Shown here in pieces: positions 11,045 through 23,179 of a stretch of 64,000 nt of DNA; position 1 is the first letter of the stretch, and each line of letters begins with the position of its first letter. The notes below the pieces were generated by a model, which made no database searches, was not told the DNA's origin, and saw nothing but the letters and a program-made list of their open reading frames with translations. The position numbers and the translations under genes are program-made. The stretch is from Immersiella caudata. Lineage: Eukaryota; Ascomycota; Sordariomycetes; Sordariales; Lasiosphaeriaceae. Location: contig JAULSU010000002.1 in the NCBI GenBank assembly GCA_030512335.1, forward strand, positions 3,720,001-3,784,000, in the 5' to 3' direction.

Positions 11045-13279
11045 TTATAGGAAACCGCCTTCGGCGCCAAACACGCCTACGCTGCCTCGCCAGCCGCACA
11101 TATCCGGCGGGGGCGACTGAGGCTGCTGAGGCGGTTGTGGTGCTGCGCGTGGGTGAAGGTGGTGCGAGTACTGCTGCTGCTGCTGCTGCTGCTGGACGTC
11201 GGAGAGCTCGCTGTTGCTGCCCCTATTGCTCCCACCACCGGGGAACAGGAGCAGGCTGCTCGTACTGCTGAGGCGCTTGGTGAACTCGGTGAAGCTCTGG
11301 CGCTTGATGCTCGAGGTCGACAAACGCTTCTCAGCTATGCGGTGTGTTGGTGGCGCTGCCGACCCAGTGGTATCGTCTGCCGGTTTTGCGGATGTCGGGG
11401 CCGAGATATCTCGGCAAGCGGCTGCGGCAGGCGTAGGGGGGGCCGCCTGCGAAGCGGTCGATGAAGCCATCATCAGCCCCGCTAGCTGTGGCTGACTGTG
11501 TGTTCTCTGAGCAACTGCCGGCCTTCTATTCTTAGAGTAGCCCGTTTGTGGCCGTGATGAAGACCCACTGTTTGAGAGCGCCATGAGCGCATCGTGGTTG
11601 TAACTGAGCGGAGGAGAACGGGGTGAGGGCTGTGGCCGTTGTGCCGCCTCGTGCCGGCCCGCAATGAACTCCAGCGCCAACTGCGCCGAGGGCGGGATTC
11701 GCGTGTTCGGGGGCTCCGGGAACTGGTCTTCCAGGCCCAGCTGCTCAACCTCACCGATGGGGCCATCCCCATCGTCATCTTCCTCGTCGAAATCATCGTC
11801 ATCGTCGTCCGAATCATCGTCGACATCCCATGCACTCTTCAAGCCCGAATTGCCTGTCGTCAAGGGTGTCATGGTGGCAGCCCGAGCTCTGGCCTCGTGC
11901 GCTTCGCGCACTTCACGTTCCTTTCGCTTCTCGTCTGCCTCGCGCATCAATGCGTCGAAACGCGCCAGTGAGCTTAGTTTCTCCTCACCCGGCACTTCGC
12001 GCTCGGACCCCGGGATATAACGAAGCTGGAACGCCCGATCGAGAATCGTTTCCCGCAGAATTGGCGGCGAACTGGACTGTATCATGGGTTGCGGCTGTGG
12101 CGGAATCTGCGATCCAATGCTATCCCTCGCTCTCACAGGAGAACTGATTGTCGAGGATCTTCCCTGTGCCGAGGTCCAGCCCTCGATAAACTCACCCTGG
12201 TAGTCCCCGATTGTCGTTGCGGGGGAGGGCAGGTCCGTGGGGTGCATCGACATATAGTTCTGGTGAAACACCATGTGGGACGGGCTCATCGAGCTTGTGT
12301 GCGAGGACAAGTCGCTCGGCTTCGACCGCAAGCTGTGAGTTTCCGAGTATGTCACAGGGCGCTCACGACTCGAACCCGTGTGGTTTGAGCCCTTGGAAAA
12401 GAAAGGGGGCCGATTGCTGGGGTTTCCGCTACCCGGCCGGTGCAGCGACTCAGATGCATCTCTCGGACGCGGCGGAAACGGATTGGTGAAGGTTGGGGAT
12501 GCCGGCGTCATGGGGCTGAGAGGCGTTCTGTCCGGCACGTGCGACTGGATGAACTGGTGTATGACCTGTGCCCAGTCGTGAAGAGCGTGGCTCTCCTGTC
12601 CGGGGCGGAAGAACAGCGTTGTCGGCGCCGTCTCCTTGGTTGCTGTCAGGCCGGCCGTTCTGCTCGAGCGCCGCTTTCGTAGCTTGTCGGTTGCCGGATC
12701 AGGGACAATATTGATGATGAGGGTAGGGAGCACAGGACCCTGCTTGCGGTGCGCTACCATCTGTACTTGGCAGTCCTGTATCGTAGCGATCGCGTGCTGT
12801 TGTACGGGCTCCGCATCGTCCTTTTACCCACCAAAGTTAGCTGCGTGAGCGATCCCACGGTGTCACGACGCTAGGGGGCTAGCGACTTTGCATACCTTGG
12901 ACTTGTAGATGGAGAGGAACACGCCGTCGGGATAAGCCTTCCGAAGGGCCAGAGGCGTTGAGTTGCGGCTTATCTGAGGGCGGCCGTTTGGCGTCGCAGG
13001 CGATTGCGGTTCTCTTTGCGCGGCTCCTACAACAACATATCGAGGCTGCCTACACATCAGCAACTGCCATACTCCTCAAGATACGCAAGCATCGGACCTT
13101 CCATAATGCCCTCCCAATGATAGTGCCCCTATCGGGGGGCACTGTGAGGGCTCCCTCCATCGTCTGCGTAGGGTTGTCGTCGTATGTCGCGGTTGCGTTG
13201 GCGGGGGGGGGGGGGGGGGGGGGGGGCGAGCCTCGCTGAACTCGGTAGGTTTCGGTTTCGAATCGAACGGATCAAGCAT
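11045..13279 (-). CDS. PH-domain protein of unknown function (exon 1 frame disturbed by C24 tract)
   Basis: Proposed exons: 13279-13098, 13045-12896 and 12820-11045, with introns of 52 and 75 nt. Joining exons 1 and 2 gives the pleckstrin-homology start GRALWK-PRYVVVG; exon 2 adds PDGVFLSIYKSK and exon 3 continues to FFRPGQESHALHDWAQVIH, a typical PH C-terminal helix. The remaining about 490 residues look disordered: Ser/Pro-rich, a 25-residue Asp/Glu stretch, and a Q8 run near the C-terminus. The domain suggests binding to phosphoinositide membranes; I do not know the protein's role. Exon 1 starts MLDPFDSKPKPTEF and contains 24 consecutive C bases. With 24 C the frame before and after the tract differs by one base; with 25 C the gene would encode 702 aa. 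Exons 2 and 3 are firm, exon 1 less so. Confidence 0.75.
13203..13226 (-). repeat. 24-base mononucleotide tract (C24 on the coding strand)
   Basis: An uninterrupted run of G24 on the plus strand lies in the proposed first exon of the PH-domain gene, where it would encode polyproline. It shifts the downstream frame by one base relative to the conserved-looking start. Confidence 0.95.
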
Positions 13280-16200
13280 TAAAGGCGGGCATTGTGAAAG
13301 GACACAAGCAACCGGGAACCGCGGCCGGTATGGTCTTGTCTCTTTGAGAAGGTGCGAAACCAAAAGTCGCCTTCCCGACGCCTCGCAATCCGAGCCACGC
13401 TTTGCGCCAGCACCGCGTCACGTCGTGTAAAATGCCTTGACGAGACAGCCGTGATCCAGGGAGAACCTCATGAAGAGGAGCAAAATCTGGCCGTGGATAC
13501 AATAACCTAATAAGAAGCGAGGGCACAAACCGGGAGGTCTGGAGCGAGATTAATAAAGCAGGCTGCTCCACTACACCGCGGGCATGGTGCAGGTCTGCCA
13601 AGGTGGGATAAGAGCACTGGGGAAAAAGGTACATGCATGGATGGGCGCCATGATCCGCTGAAGCCCTTTCCGCTGAGGACCTGGAAAATTGGGGACAGGT
13701 ACCCAGGGGTGTTGGTTTGCTTCCATCCATCTCCCGCTCACGATCTTACGGACCCCCCCCCCCAAGATCCGACAGCTCGGGGACAAAATACTGGGACAGA
13801 CGTCGCAGCGAATGTACATTCTCCTGCATTTCAACCTAGTTCTTACGCATTCTTTCCAGAAGGCGGTGTTTCCGAACAAAGCGGCGTCAATAGGTTGCTG
13901 GGCCTCGCCGTGACGAGTGTACCTTTCGGGTTGAAGGCCAAGGTTGCTCATCCAGGGGCAGCTGTCAGCAAAAGCTGCCTTCCATGCCGAATTTAATTTA
14001 GCCCATTATATCTGGGTGACACTGTTTCAGATGAAAGGGAAGGCACAGTCCAGCACATACGCCGCAAGCTGCGACGGCAGAGCGCTGGAGGCCATCACTT
14101 TTTGACAAGACCTCTTGCGTCGAGAAGCAGACACATCGATCCGGCCCTTTGTCCGGGAGAGAAAGCACGGCTTGGCAGCGTTTGGCTGACGCTTTGCCCC
14201 TGTTCGCTAATCGTGGAGGGAGCGATCTAACCAGAATCATCCGACCGTCTAACCGCAAGAGGAGCCCACTAGCGATTCCCGGGTTAGCACACCAAGAATG
14301 AGCTCGTGGCTTGCTTCTGTCGAAAAGCCGGAACGTTTGCGCCCTCAACAGGGGAGTGAACTTCGATCTCATTCGCCTATTCGCGACCTGGGGAACAAGT
14401 CTTCGGAGCCTGCACTGCGACGTCGGATGGCATCGCCTCTCGCAAATCGCGACATCTCGTTGTTCTTACTTACCCTTTGAGCGGGCATGTTGGATGTTGC
14501 GCAACAGCGTGGAAGAATAACATCCGACAACAAGAATCGCCCCGCTTCTCCAGCGACATCATCAGATAAGAATGGGGTCCCGTCGTTGCCCAGGTATTCG
14601 CCGACGGGACGGGACTCAGGCGGGCGCCCCTGAGTGTCGTTGGACTCACCGTGCAATGCGACTCTCTTGCCGCATCATGATCGTCAACCCTCCCCCGCGG
14701 CCACGGTCCCTTACACAGTATTAGAGTGCTAAGCACGCACCTCACCTGGGCTCAGGCTTGCGCCGCCCAAAAAAACGACGGGAGTCTGTCCCCTGACCCC
14801 CACAGAGGTTTCTGTCGTATTTTCACGCTTTTTGACCATGTTTTGGCCGTCCATCCTGTTGCTATTCCAGGTTCAACAATCTAAAGAGTGTGGGGCGCCG
14901 TAACTTTCGCCCACGTTTCGACACCCGATGAAACCCTTCACTCCTTCACACCTCCATCCTATCAAGGCCTCGCCGCTTTCGCTCAGGGCAGAACGCCGCG
15001 CAAAAATGTCGGTCAGTCCTACTGAGGAAAGGCATAGAAAGTGGACAGGTCCTAGTCGAGAGCCATGTGGTTCACACACACCCTGCATAACGTTGCATGG
15101 AGGCACGGGAGTAGTGCGCGTGCGGATGCAAAATGCTTTGCAGCAAGCCCACTGTTCTGCGACCGAAGCGACCCCGAACAGAGCTTCGGGGCGTTCGGGC
15201 AGTCTTCCCACTGTCAATGCGTCTTGCCGCAGAGCCGTCGTCATAACCAGGTCCGCAGTAGCGTCTGTTCTCAACTTTTAAGTCGAGAGGATGCGAATCA
15301 ATGTCTTGGAGTTGGCCCGTCGATAGCTCCAATTCAACGCGGGACGGACGGGAGAGGTAGGTCGGCTAGCTCTCAGCTCTGAACCAAGCAACCCGCCATG
15401 GCGTCCGGCAATGCGCTATCGGGATTGCCGTTGTGGTCAATGGTCGCTGACCGCCTTCGACTCACGTACCTGGCCGTCGACCCAAGAGACCAGGGACGGT
15501 GTGGCCCGAAGCGTAGAGGATGCAACGCAGAGTTGCAGGCTGCTTCAGTTGTCAATGTCAGGACAGCCCACAATTGGTGCCACGGTTCGACGACGTCTCC
15601 GGAGCGAGGCAGGTATGCTGCAATCCAACCCAAACCCAGAGGCCAATTAGCGACGTGGAATACTCAACGCCGTCTGGTGATCAATCACTAACACTGTACG
15701 GATTATCCTCCATACCACATCGGACGGCAGCCAAGCTTGAACATGGAGACGAGTCCATGTAAGCAACAGGACACATTGCCAATGGGGCTCGCCGGTGTAT
15801 GGGAGTCGTCGCAACACTTCGCCGTCTGCGGCAAGCTCCTCCGGGTCGGTCATCGAGACATGTCGTGGAACTTTACCTTTGTGGGGTAAACAGTTACTGT
15901 GCGAGTGCGCAGCATGCAAGGTCGAACGCCAGTGAATCGCAAGGCCTCGGAGCTCGTTGGTGACACCATCTACAGGCCCGTTGTGGCGAAGATCAGGGGT
16001 CCGCGGGTGGTGAGGTCACCGAACACAGCAGGTCTGAGGGTATTCCTACGATGCGCCTCGCTGAATGCTCTGGCTTGTTATTAGGATACAAATCTTCTCG
16101 CGCTCACCTGACAACCCTGTTCCTGGCGATTGACCGTGCCAGCGTCCCAGCGTCCCAGAGCCCTGGTGAACATCTCCCGCCAACCTCGGTGATCATCCCA

Positions 16201-19200
16201 ACTCGGGCGGTTCCAGGAGGTCCAAGCTCCCGCTGAGGGACGGCCCAGTGGAATAAAAATGCAAGCCATGAGGCTGGTATTGATCTTGGCTCGTTAGGCC
16301 CCGTTCATTCTCCAGCTGGTGAAGAATTGGCCAGAATCCGGCCCTTGAAGAGCTGAACGCGACTGAGCCCATAACCGTAGTGTGAAGATCGGCCTTGTCC
16401 TAGTGTGAAAGTCCCATCGTTGGACCTCAAGAGTTGCGATGTGGGGGCAGGGGTGGACCGGACCAGCCAGATGACATTGACAGCCTCCCCCCGGATCCTC
16501 CCCAGGTGTTCCTTCCTTTTTTGCGCCCCTTGCTTTTTCTGTTTGACACCACTGGCAGCTCGGCGCCTCTTGTCTGGAACAGTTTCATCACCAAATCCGT
16601 CCAGTCATGCCCAATGAGCCGCCATCTAGAATCTAATCGCTCAGCCTGCGAGCAAAAGGGTGTGCGCGGCTTCTGTTTTACAGTACTCAAGATGAGCCTC
16701 CCACCCAGCGATAACGGCAAGGCCCGGGGTCCTTCCACGGCTTTTTTGCCAGTATCGCCTGTCAAGTCCCTACAGCGTTCAATCTACTGCACACAATACT
16801 TAAGCCGGGTATCTCACTCACAATATCTGAGAGATTGAGAGATGGGAAGAACAAGTGTCACACCACGGCGATGCAGGCCAACATCAGATGCCGAGCCTCG
16901 TTCAACGACACCACAGATCCGACCACTTCCCTTCCGAGTTGAGTCCTACGATGCAAGCCGCATGGTCGCCCGGCTGAATATCGGCTAGCCCATCAAAACC
17001 AAAGTTGTCAAGCCCCTGTGTAAGAATGGAACCAACAGCAGCCCCCCTTGCCCTGCAGCAATCCTTTGGGGTCTAAAAAACCGTTGTCGATGCTGCAAGG
17101 AGAGGAACATGTCTTGGCACGCAACCTCAGCGTTGCATTTTCAAGCTTCACGTTATTCTTATGCTGGACGATATTGAAGCACGAGAGGACGGTTCGGTCC
17201 AGCAAACTTGGAATGCACTTCGGCAATCACAGCGTGGGGGAAAGACTGAAAGGGAAGAAGGGATCGCTCAGGGGGCGGCCTGGCACTAGGTCAGGATTCG
17301 GCAAGCCGGCCCATCCAAACTGTCCCATCCGGTTTTCGGTTCTGCGATGGAGGGTATAATGGGCATATCAACCCGTCAGTGCATATTTCGTGCCGAACCA
17401 CTAGTATCTCCCAGCACAACGGGTCGAGAAGACGGACGTCGGCTTGTGCCTGGCTGTTCTGGGGTGGTTTCACCGCCGTTGCATCGAGGACTGTTCGTCT
17501 GGGCACAGCATACCTACTCTGTACACCGCATGCTCCCCACCGGTTGTCGAGGCTGTCCAATGCGAAATGCCATCACACATCGGCCTAGGTGGACGTCAAC
17601 ATGGCAAATCTCTCGCCGGATTCGCCGGGTTACATGGCAGGTATTGAAAGTGCCAATCAACGTCTACCGGCAGCGCTTCCTTGATCCCCCCCCCACTGAA
17701 ACCACTTGTTTTAAAGCCCGGTTTAGCAGTTCAGTTAGCGGGTCAAGGCTTCAAGCACACACCTGGAGACAACCCAATCGTTGATCCGATGCGCACAGGA
17801 AACGTTGAGATGGAGAATCGTCATGCATTGCGCCCTTAAGAGTGTCGAGGGTTGACTGTGCCAACTCGGCAGCAGAAACGCCACGCAATCTCCCAACCAC
17901 TTCACCCAACCCACCCCGCCTTCGCATTCGGGGAAGCGGTCAGGGACTCCTCATCGTTGCCATTGCCCAAGGGCTTTGACCTTCGTGCCCTCACCGACTT
18001 CCAATCGTTGGTCGCAGTGGCTTGACCTGATTTGGGCACAGCAACCGACGAGATGACCCAGTCTACTCTACACTACCAGATGAGGGGTTGGCATTGATAA
18101 TCCACCCAAAGCCCGAGGCCTTGGGCAACCATTGTGCTAACGTTAGTCCCCTGGTTTTGCGCTATCTCCGTTGCTAGTGCCTGCCGCCACGGGCCGCGGC
18201 ATCTCAGACGGCCCCAGCCACGATCACAACGAGGAGATCGGCAGGGCGACGTGGAAATCACGTCCATCCTCAACATTACAGTGGAATGCCCCGCTCAGGA
18301 TGATGAAACCCGCGAGAGAAGCCACGCATGGATTATGCATCGAGCTCCTGCAAGCCGGTAGATTCCGAGGGGGGCAAGCACATTAATGATGCTGCAACTC
18401 CAGCTCAAAACGGTCCGCCATCCTCGAGGCTTTGCTCGAGAGGTCCTAGCTCCCGATGCTGGTGATTTCCCCTGGCGGGCCGCCGCAGAAGCCAAGGGTT
18501 GCAACAAAACAAACGTCCCAGTGTGGAGAAACGAAAGCGGGCGAGCCCCTGATGATCTTCGAACCAAGGGGTGAAAAAAGCAATATGAATAAAATCCAGA
18601 AATACGAAAAAGGGAAGAAAAAGGAAAAAATAACGCGATGAGAGACAGTGGCGTTCCCCACCCACAACAATCCCGACAGACCACTGCACCTCGACGTTGC
18701 ATCTGCGCCAAGAAATTTGAGAATTCACGCCTGGCCTTTCAATGAGCGTTGAGAACCCAATGTTTTTCATCGGATGCCTGCAGGAGAGCGATTCCCTTCG
18801 GTAGATTCCTCCTCGATGCTATCCCCATTGGCCGTCCTACTGCATACAGAGTCTTTCAGTCAATATCGCTGAGTGGACAGATAGACAGTCAACCTCTGAG
18901 AGAGAACGAAATTCCAACCCCCTGATGGAAACCTACCTCGGTGGTAATAGGAGGCTGTGGTTGAAAAAAAAAAAAAAAAAAAAAAGTAAAAAAAAAAGTC
19001 AAACTGTGTCTCAGCAACGCACGCAACTAGCAACATGGAGGTATCCCCATCGGGAAAGTCAAATGGACTACTTACATGCGTACAGACGCCCACAATAATC
19101 TTTTTTTTTTTCGCCACAAAGACGGTGAGCAGAAATCATGGCACACTAGGACACTGCGGTGGTTGAGGGAATGGACGGCAAACAAAAACAAAACAAAAAA

Positions 19201-20059
19201 AACGCCTGTTTCTGCCCTGTCCCACCGGCCTCTCGCATCGGCTGGCGAGATCACCTGTTTATGCCGGTCAACTGAAACTGCATGGTCATTATGTTCATGA
19301 GCTTGACCGCTACGAGTCCTCCCGGTCGGTTGAGTATCCATTCTGTTTAGGTACCCCATGTTGGTGATCAACGGGAGGTTGGTGTGACAGGACCCCTTGC
19401 TTGTAGAATTGCTACTGTTAGAAGCAAGAGTTTGTAATTTGTAGACAACGTACTGCAGGACTTATGAAAGTTGGAGAAGAACGCCGTGGCAAGCCGTCAT
19501 CTTCTTGGGAGCGGGACAGGGGGTGTTTGCGATGCATTGGGTTATATCGAGGGGGCTTGTTTGGTCACGGGAGGCTGCACATCTCGCCGGGTTCGAGGAC
19601 GTGAACTATTTGTTTTTTTGTCACTTGTCATGGGGTACAATACAGCACCAGGTTGGATTTTAGAGCCGGCCCCATCAAGACGGCACAAGAGTTCCGAAAA
19701 TGATATTAGAAAATTTCGAAAATGGGGGTCTAGGGTTCCTCATGTTTTTAGCTGAGGATCGAAGCCAAGGACCCACTACCACAGACCTTGTATAGGGCAT
19801 GTGTTATGTAGCCCGTGCGTGAAATATTTCGTTTTCAGTCAGGGAGGGTCATGAAAACGTTGAAAATACAGTCAAGGAGGCCGTGAGTCGAATTAATTTC
19901 GGAACCCTAGACTGTGCAGAGTCCAGCTGCTGCTCTAGTTGCCTACAACCCGGCTCAACCTGGGAATCGTGCCATAACACTTCTGACCTCATCGGGAAGA
20001 TGCAGCTCTTTACTCGTATGCTCGGCGGTTGATAACCCGAGCGTATCTCCTTACGTAGT
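13280..20059. other. 6.8 kb region without a recognisable gene
   Basis: Both strands contain only short open frames (under about 150 codons). None shows a known motif or consistent splicing. Composition is similar to the flanking genes, unlike the AT-rich right half of the window, so this does not look like a RIP-decayed transposon. An A22 tract lies at 18964-18985 and further A/T runs at 19100-19200. It may hold long 5' leaders of the PH gene or non-coding RNA. I see nothing definite. Confidence 0.4.
18964..18985 (+). repeat. A22 homopolymer tract
   Basis: A run of 22 A, followed after a G and T by another A11 stretch. It could be a nucleosome-excluding promoter element or the tail of an old retroposed sequence. 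No target duplication was found around it. Confidence 0.85.
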
Positions 20060-21913
20060 TCAAGTATAGCTCGTCTGGAACCTTTTATAAGTGTACCCGA
20101 TGAAAGGGAGGAACATCTCGTACTCGTCGGCGCCGGCAGGTGAGGGGGTGGGGTCCTCTGTTTGAGGGAGATCTTCAACGGGGAAACAGGACGTGTCAAT
20201 ATCGGAGGTGAGCGGGGGTTCAAAAGGAGCCCGGATGCGGCGAAGAGTGGTAAAGTCAACGCCAGCAAAGAACGGATGGCTCTTAATCTCGATGGCACCA
20301 TTCCGACCGAGGCGGTTTTCAGGCTGGGTAATCATGCTTGGAGATGTTAGTTGATGTGAGTTGACAAGTATCTTGGGTAGAAGTGGGTACAAAATAAAGA
20401 CACGTACCATCTGATGAGGTGGACGGCGTTGTGGCTCAGCTGAATGTCGTCGGGGAAGAACAGGGTGTGCTGCCAGTTGACAATTTTTCTGTATGTGTCT
20501 TGAGGGTTCTCCGACGCAAAAGGTGGCCAGCCGACGAGACATTCGTATCTGATCCGTCGATCAGCATCCCCAACACAGAGCAACCCAGGGGTTTGCCACC
20601 GAAGGCTTACATGATCGTGCCAAGTGACCACCAGTCAATCTCAAACGAGTAGCCCTGGTCATAGAAAAGCTCGCTGTGGCTGCGGTTAGTTTCTGTGGTC
20701 TGCGCTTGCTGGTTGCATCGGGACGGGTCTCAACAGCAGCCTCGAGACAAGGTGAGGCCCGTCAAGAGGTCTGACGGAACACTTACGGTGCGATATAGTC
20801 GGGAGTTCCCACCGATGAGTACGCCATGAGCCTCCTGGACCGTCTCCACTCATTGATCTGGGAACGATTGCTCACTGTTAGCTGAATGGCGTCTATATTG
20901 ACAGAAACGCGATTCCCCGGCCGAGTCATTTGTGAAGTGGAAGCGGGTCGCTGAAGAAGTTCCTGGTAGTAGCGGCTGTCGTGATCCTTCCGGAAGCTCT
21001 TTGAAAGCCCAAAGTCAGCGAGTTTGATATGTCCTCCTCTGTCCAACAGGATGTTGTCGGGCTTAATATCGCGGTGTATGAAGCCGAGGTTGTGAACGGC
21101 CTCAATAGCGTTGATGATCTCCGCAGCGTAGAAACGGGTGATGTCCTCGGAAAAGATTTGGAATTTGATCAGTATGGTCATCAGATCGCCGCCCGGACAG
21201 AACTCCATCAGCATGTAGAGGGACGTATTGTCCTGGAACGTGGTGTAAAGCTTTGTAACCCACTCGCTGTCAGATTCAGCAAGGGCGTCTCTTTCGGCAC
21301 GTACGCGGGCTATGATGGTCGTGGGTAAGCTAATTTTTTCACCATGAATCGCCTGGCATTGCTCCGAGGGGGAAGATATCGCGATCTTGACTCCCGAAAA
21401 GGCGCAACACCAAAATGAGAGGAACATAGATTGAATGGACACTTACGGAGTTGCTCTTTCGAGATCATTTCCGACTTGAAGAGTCGCTTGAGAGCGTATA
21501 CTCTACCGTCTTGGATTTTGCGGACCAGCTTCACTTCACCAAAGTAGCCCTTCCCGATCGTCTTCACAACGGAATAGTTCGAAAGCTGCTCCTTCGTGCG
21601 AAGGAACCGCAGATACCTAGCCTCCAGCTTTCCAGAATGACTCCATAATTGCTCGCGTCTCAAAAGCATCTCTGGACTCTCGAGGCGCCGTTCCAAGTCT
21701 TTTAACCTGTGAGCTTGTCAGCTTGTTGTTCGTGATAATTGCGTAGTGAGGTTCCTCAGTGACGTGCCTGTCATTCCTCTCCCTCGCCCTCCTCACCGCG
21801 TCTAGAAAGAAGCCCTGGGCGACTTGGAAGCATTTTTTCTGATTGTATGCGGCATTTCGGCCGTATGTATCCGTTCGCCTCTCTGGAGGCGGCGCGAACT
21901 CGGGAGAACTCAT
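20060..21913 (-). CDS. NDR/LATS-family AGC protein kinase (Cot1/Cbk1-like paralogue)
   Basis: Six exons on the minus strand: 21913-21768, 21706-21447, 21309-20787, 20673-20611, 20548-20408 and 20336-20060. They total 1,410 nt (469 aa). Residues 20-80 form the N-terminal MOB-binding region. The kinase domain has the glycine loop GKGYFG (100-105), Lys122, HRDIKPDN (214-221), DFG (234-236) and APE (309-311). The insert between DFG and APE, with SNRSQINEWRRSRR, is the NDR hallmark. The C-terminal hydrophobic motif is FIGYTYKRF, with Thr460 as the usual Ste20-kinase site. NDR kinases with MOB proteins control polarised growth and cell separation. The protein lacks the long Gln-rich N-terminus of Cot1/Cbk1 and its sequence is diverged, so it is more likely a paralogue than the main Cot1 orthologue. 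Intron 1 is GC-AG. Confidence 0.88.
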
Positions 21914-23179
21914 TGCTCACTCTACCGCAGCCTCGAATTTGAGAGAGAAATTTCTGAAGGAAGCCAGCAGTGGAATATGCTGAGACCGATGTCTACTGAG
22001 AAGAACAAAGATGCCTATCCGCGCCCTGGAAAATGGCTGAAAAGAGTCACAGTTGAGAGGTTCAAGACATAGAACGGAAGAAGTTGACGCGTGATGAGCC
22101 TCCCAAGGCAAACCTGGGTCTATCATGTCTGTGTCAAGAGGCAAACCGTCTGAAAGGGAGGGGTTCGTTTATGCGGCCAAGCGTGCCGTCGAGGCCATCC
22201 ATGGCTCAAACACGGGTTCCGATGACTTTCCAACAGCCATTCCAGACATTGTAAGTGCCGGTCCAACAACCACCGCTGTGACTGGGTTACCTCGACCCTG
22301 CTCTAAGCAAATGGCCAAACAGCAAGGCAAGCTTTGCTTTTCAAAACTCGAAGAACCAAAAGTCGGACACCAAGAAAGGGCTTGCCGAGTGCTCTTTGTT
22401 CAACACCGAGGAAACAGCCACGCCTGATGAGCGGTGCTTTCCTGTCCAATCCTGCTGCGCGAGTCGTTTCTCCTGCCACGCAATTCAGGCGCTGGAGCCT
22501 GGCGTGCCAGCAAAAGCCAGCTGTGGGGCGCGTGCACAGGGCACGCGGTTGGGCGCGGCCAGCTGCCTGCCAGCGAGTTGACCCGCTGTTTTTGGAAGGA
22601 CGAGTCCGGCTTGCCCAACCAACTGGATGACAGTCATTCCAGGTTCACCAGTCGCCTGCCCACACCAAAGCAAGTGCATTGCGTTTCGATAGCTGATCTT
22701 CGCAGCTCACCTAGCCAAGGAATCAAACAATCGTGGACAACAAGCTCCCAACGCATCCCAAAGATCTTCGGTCGATACTTAAGCCTTGGACGATAAGCGA
22801 TAACTCGTGACTGAGCTGCCCGGAAGCTCCCGCATTGAAGTGACCGACGCCTGCTGGCTCTGCAAACCCCCTCACTGCCGTGCTAACAAACGACATCATT
22901 CCGACCCGCTCCTCTCGTGATCGCCCGGGCTTTGGATGACGGCACCATACTCAGCGCAGTTTTGAACACCCCGCCTTGACCCCCTTTCCGATGCCCACCG
23001 GCTTTAGTTTGAGCAACGACGAAGCTTTTGCGCCCGGCAACCAAGCTCCAACGCTCGACCTGACCCAGCGACACGGCCGCGACGATCCCTCGTTCTCCCG
23101 CCGCTCCAACCTCACACCCTCACGCTAAAGCCTCCGCGGGGACGGGAATCGGTCCCGCGGCGCAAAGCAATCTGTCGCC
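21914..23179. promoter_or_regulatory. Divergent region between the kinase and WDR26 genes
   Basis: No gene is recognised. An ATG at 22991 opens a 45-codon frame ending in TAA at 23126-23128. That frame is the same as the WDR26 frame further down, so it is either an upstream ORF or the remnant of the true N-terminus. Confidence 0.5.

Noticed and set aside
13046..13068. A 23-nt intron joining LEE to QPRYVVVG in the PH-domain gene
   Set aside because: Too short to splice. The 52-nt phase-0 intron 13046-13097 gives a better PH motif, GRALWK-PRYVVVG.
13571..13951. Minus-strand open frames of 120-150 codons upstream of the PH-domain gene
   Set aside because: No domain character, many Cys/Pro/Arg codons as in shadow frames, and the PH gene can be started at 13279 without them.
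14000..19800. Numerous 60-145 codon frames on both strands
   Set aside because: Overlapping on all frames, no splice continuity and no motifs; consistent with chance frames in GC-rich DNA.
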